Assembly (NCBI GenBank): GCA_041663585.1
Contig: JBAYMN010000011.1
Span: 1-32,756, forward strand
Length of the DNA: 32,756 bases
Reading direction: 5' to 3'
DNA from: JALOBO01 sp023228225
Lineage (GTDB): Bacteria > Bacillota > Clostridia > Christensenellales > UBA1242
In this document: piece after piece, positions 32,675-32,756 of the stretch
Position numbering within the stretch: the stretch's first letter is position 1
Layout: every line of letters starts with the position of its first letter
Notes under the pieces: model-generated
What the model was told of the DNA's origin: nothing
Database searches by the model: none
What the model saw: the letters and a program-made list of their open reading frames with translations, nothing else
Position numbers and translations under genes: made by a program

Positions 32675-32719
32675 GAGCAGGTTATATCAAAACAATCCTG
32701 TGGATTGTTTTGCCTGCTC
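32675..32719. repeat. Long bulged hairpin at the window end
   Basis: GAGCAGG (32675-32681) pairs with CCTGCTC (32713-32719), and CAAAACAATCC (32688-32698) with GGATTGTTTTG (32702-32712). This makes an 18-bp stem with a six-base one-sided bulge and TGT loop. It abuts the inverted tRNA copy. No coding frame accompanies it. Confidence 0.8.
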
Positions 32720-32756
32720 CGGTGATTACAGTTTATCTATCTATTTGTTCGTTGTA

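Overview
The window is AT-rich Bacillota DNA from a spore-former. It carries dipicolinate synthase genes, low-GC codon use, strong GGAGG-type ribosome binding sites, SipW-type secretion and FSAC-lipobox lipoproteins. TGA and TAG are both used as ordinary stops, so this is not a Mycoplasma-type code. An uncultured gut-type Clostridia or Bacilli lineage is my best guess. No transposase, phage gene or CRISPR array lies inside the window.

Layout: 1-3978 (minus) is the start of a type I-C CRISPR-Cas operon, cas3-cas5c-cas8c; cas8c runs off the left edge, so cas7, cas4, cas1, cas2 and the array should lie further left. 4328-8589 holds small membrane proteins, tRNA-Gly(CCC), an EamA transporter, an MscS channel and a surface protein with two Fn3-like repeats. 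8724-13587 is a dipicolinate/aspartate block: dpaA-dpaB leftward, and divergently a double P-loop ATPase, aspartate kinase and aspartate-semialdehyde dehydrogenase rightward. It supplies both the first steps of diaminopimelate synthesis and the last step of spore dipicolinate synthesis.

13712-15935 is the most striking part. A perfect-consensus sigma-A promoter drives a leader with two tandem c-di-GMP-I-like aptamers and one terminator. Next come a small TasA/camelysin-like secreted protein whose reading frame is broken by an in-frame UAG just after the signal peptide, a third aptamer, a SipW-type signal peptidase, and a second small secreted beta-rich protein whose TTG start overlaps the peptidase stop. 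I read this as a second-messenger-controlled matrix/appendage secretion module.

15998-24627 (minus) carries an ABC-2 transporter pair, a 962-residue lipoprotein with an internal duplication, and a TM287/288-like heterodimeric ABC exporter with one degenerate ATP site. 24781-32400 has a TtcA-like tRNA thiolase, two tiny lysine-rich proteins, an unknown 160-aa protein, an HtrA-like lipoprotein protease, catalase, a MazG-like pyrophosphohydrolase, a metallophosphoesterase and an FAD oxidoreductase with a C-terminal Rieske domain. The window closes with tRNA-Leu(AAG), whose 3' end and terminator form an inverted duplication of about 40 bp per arm.
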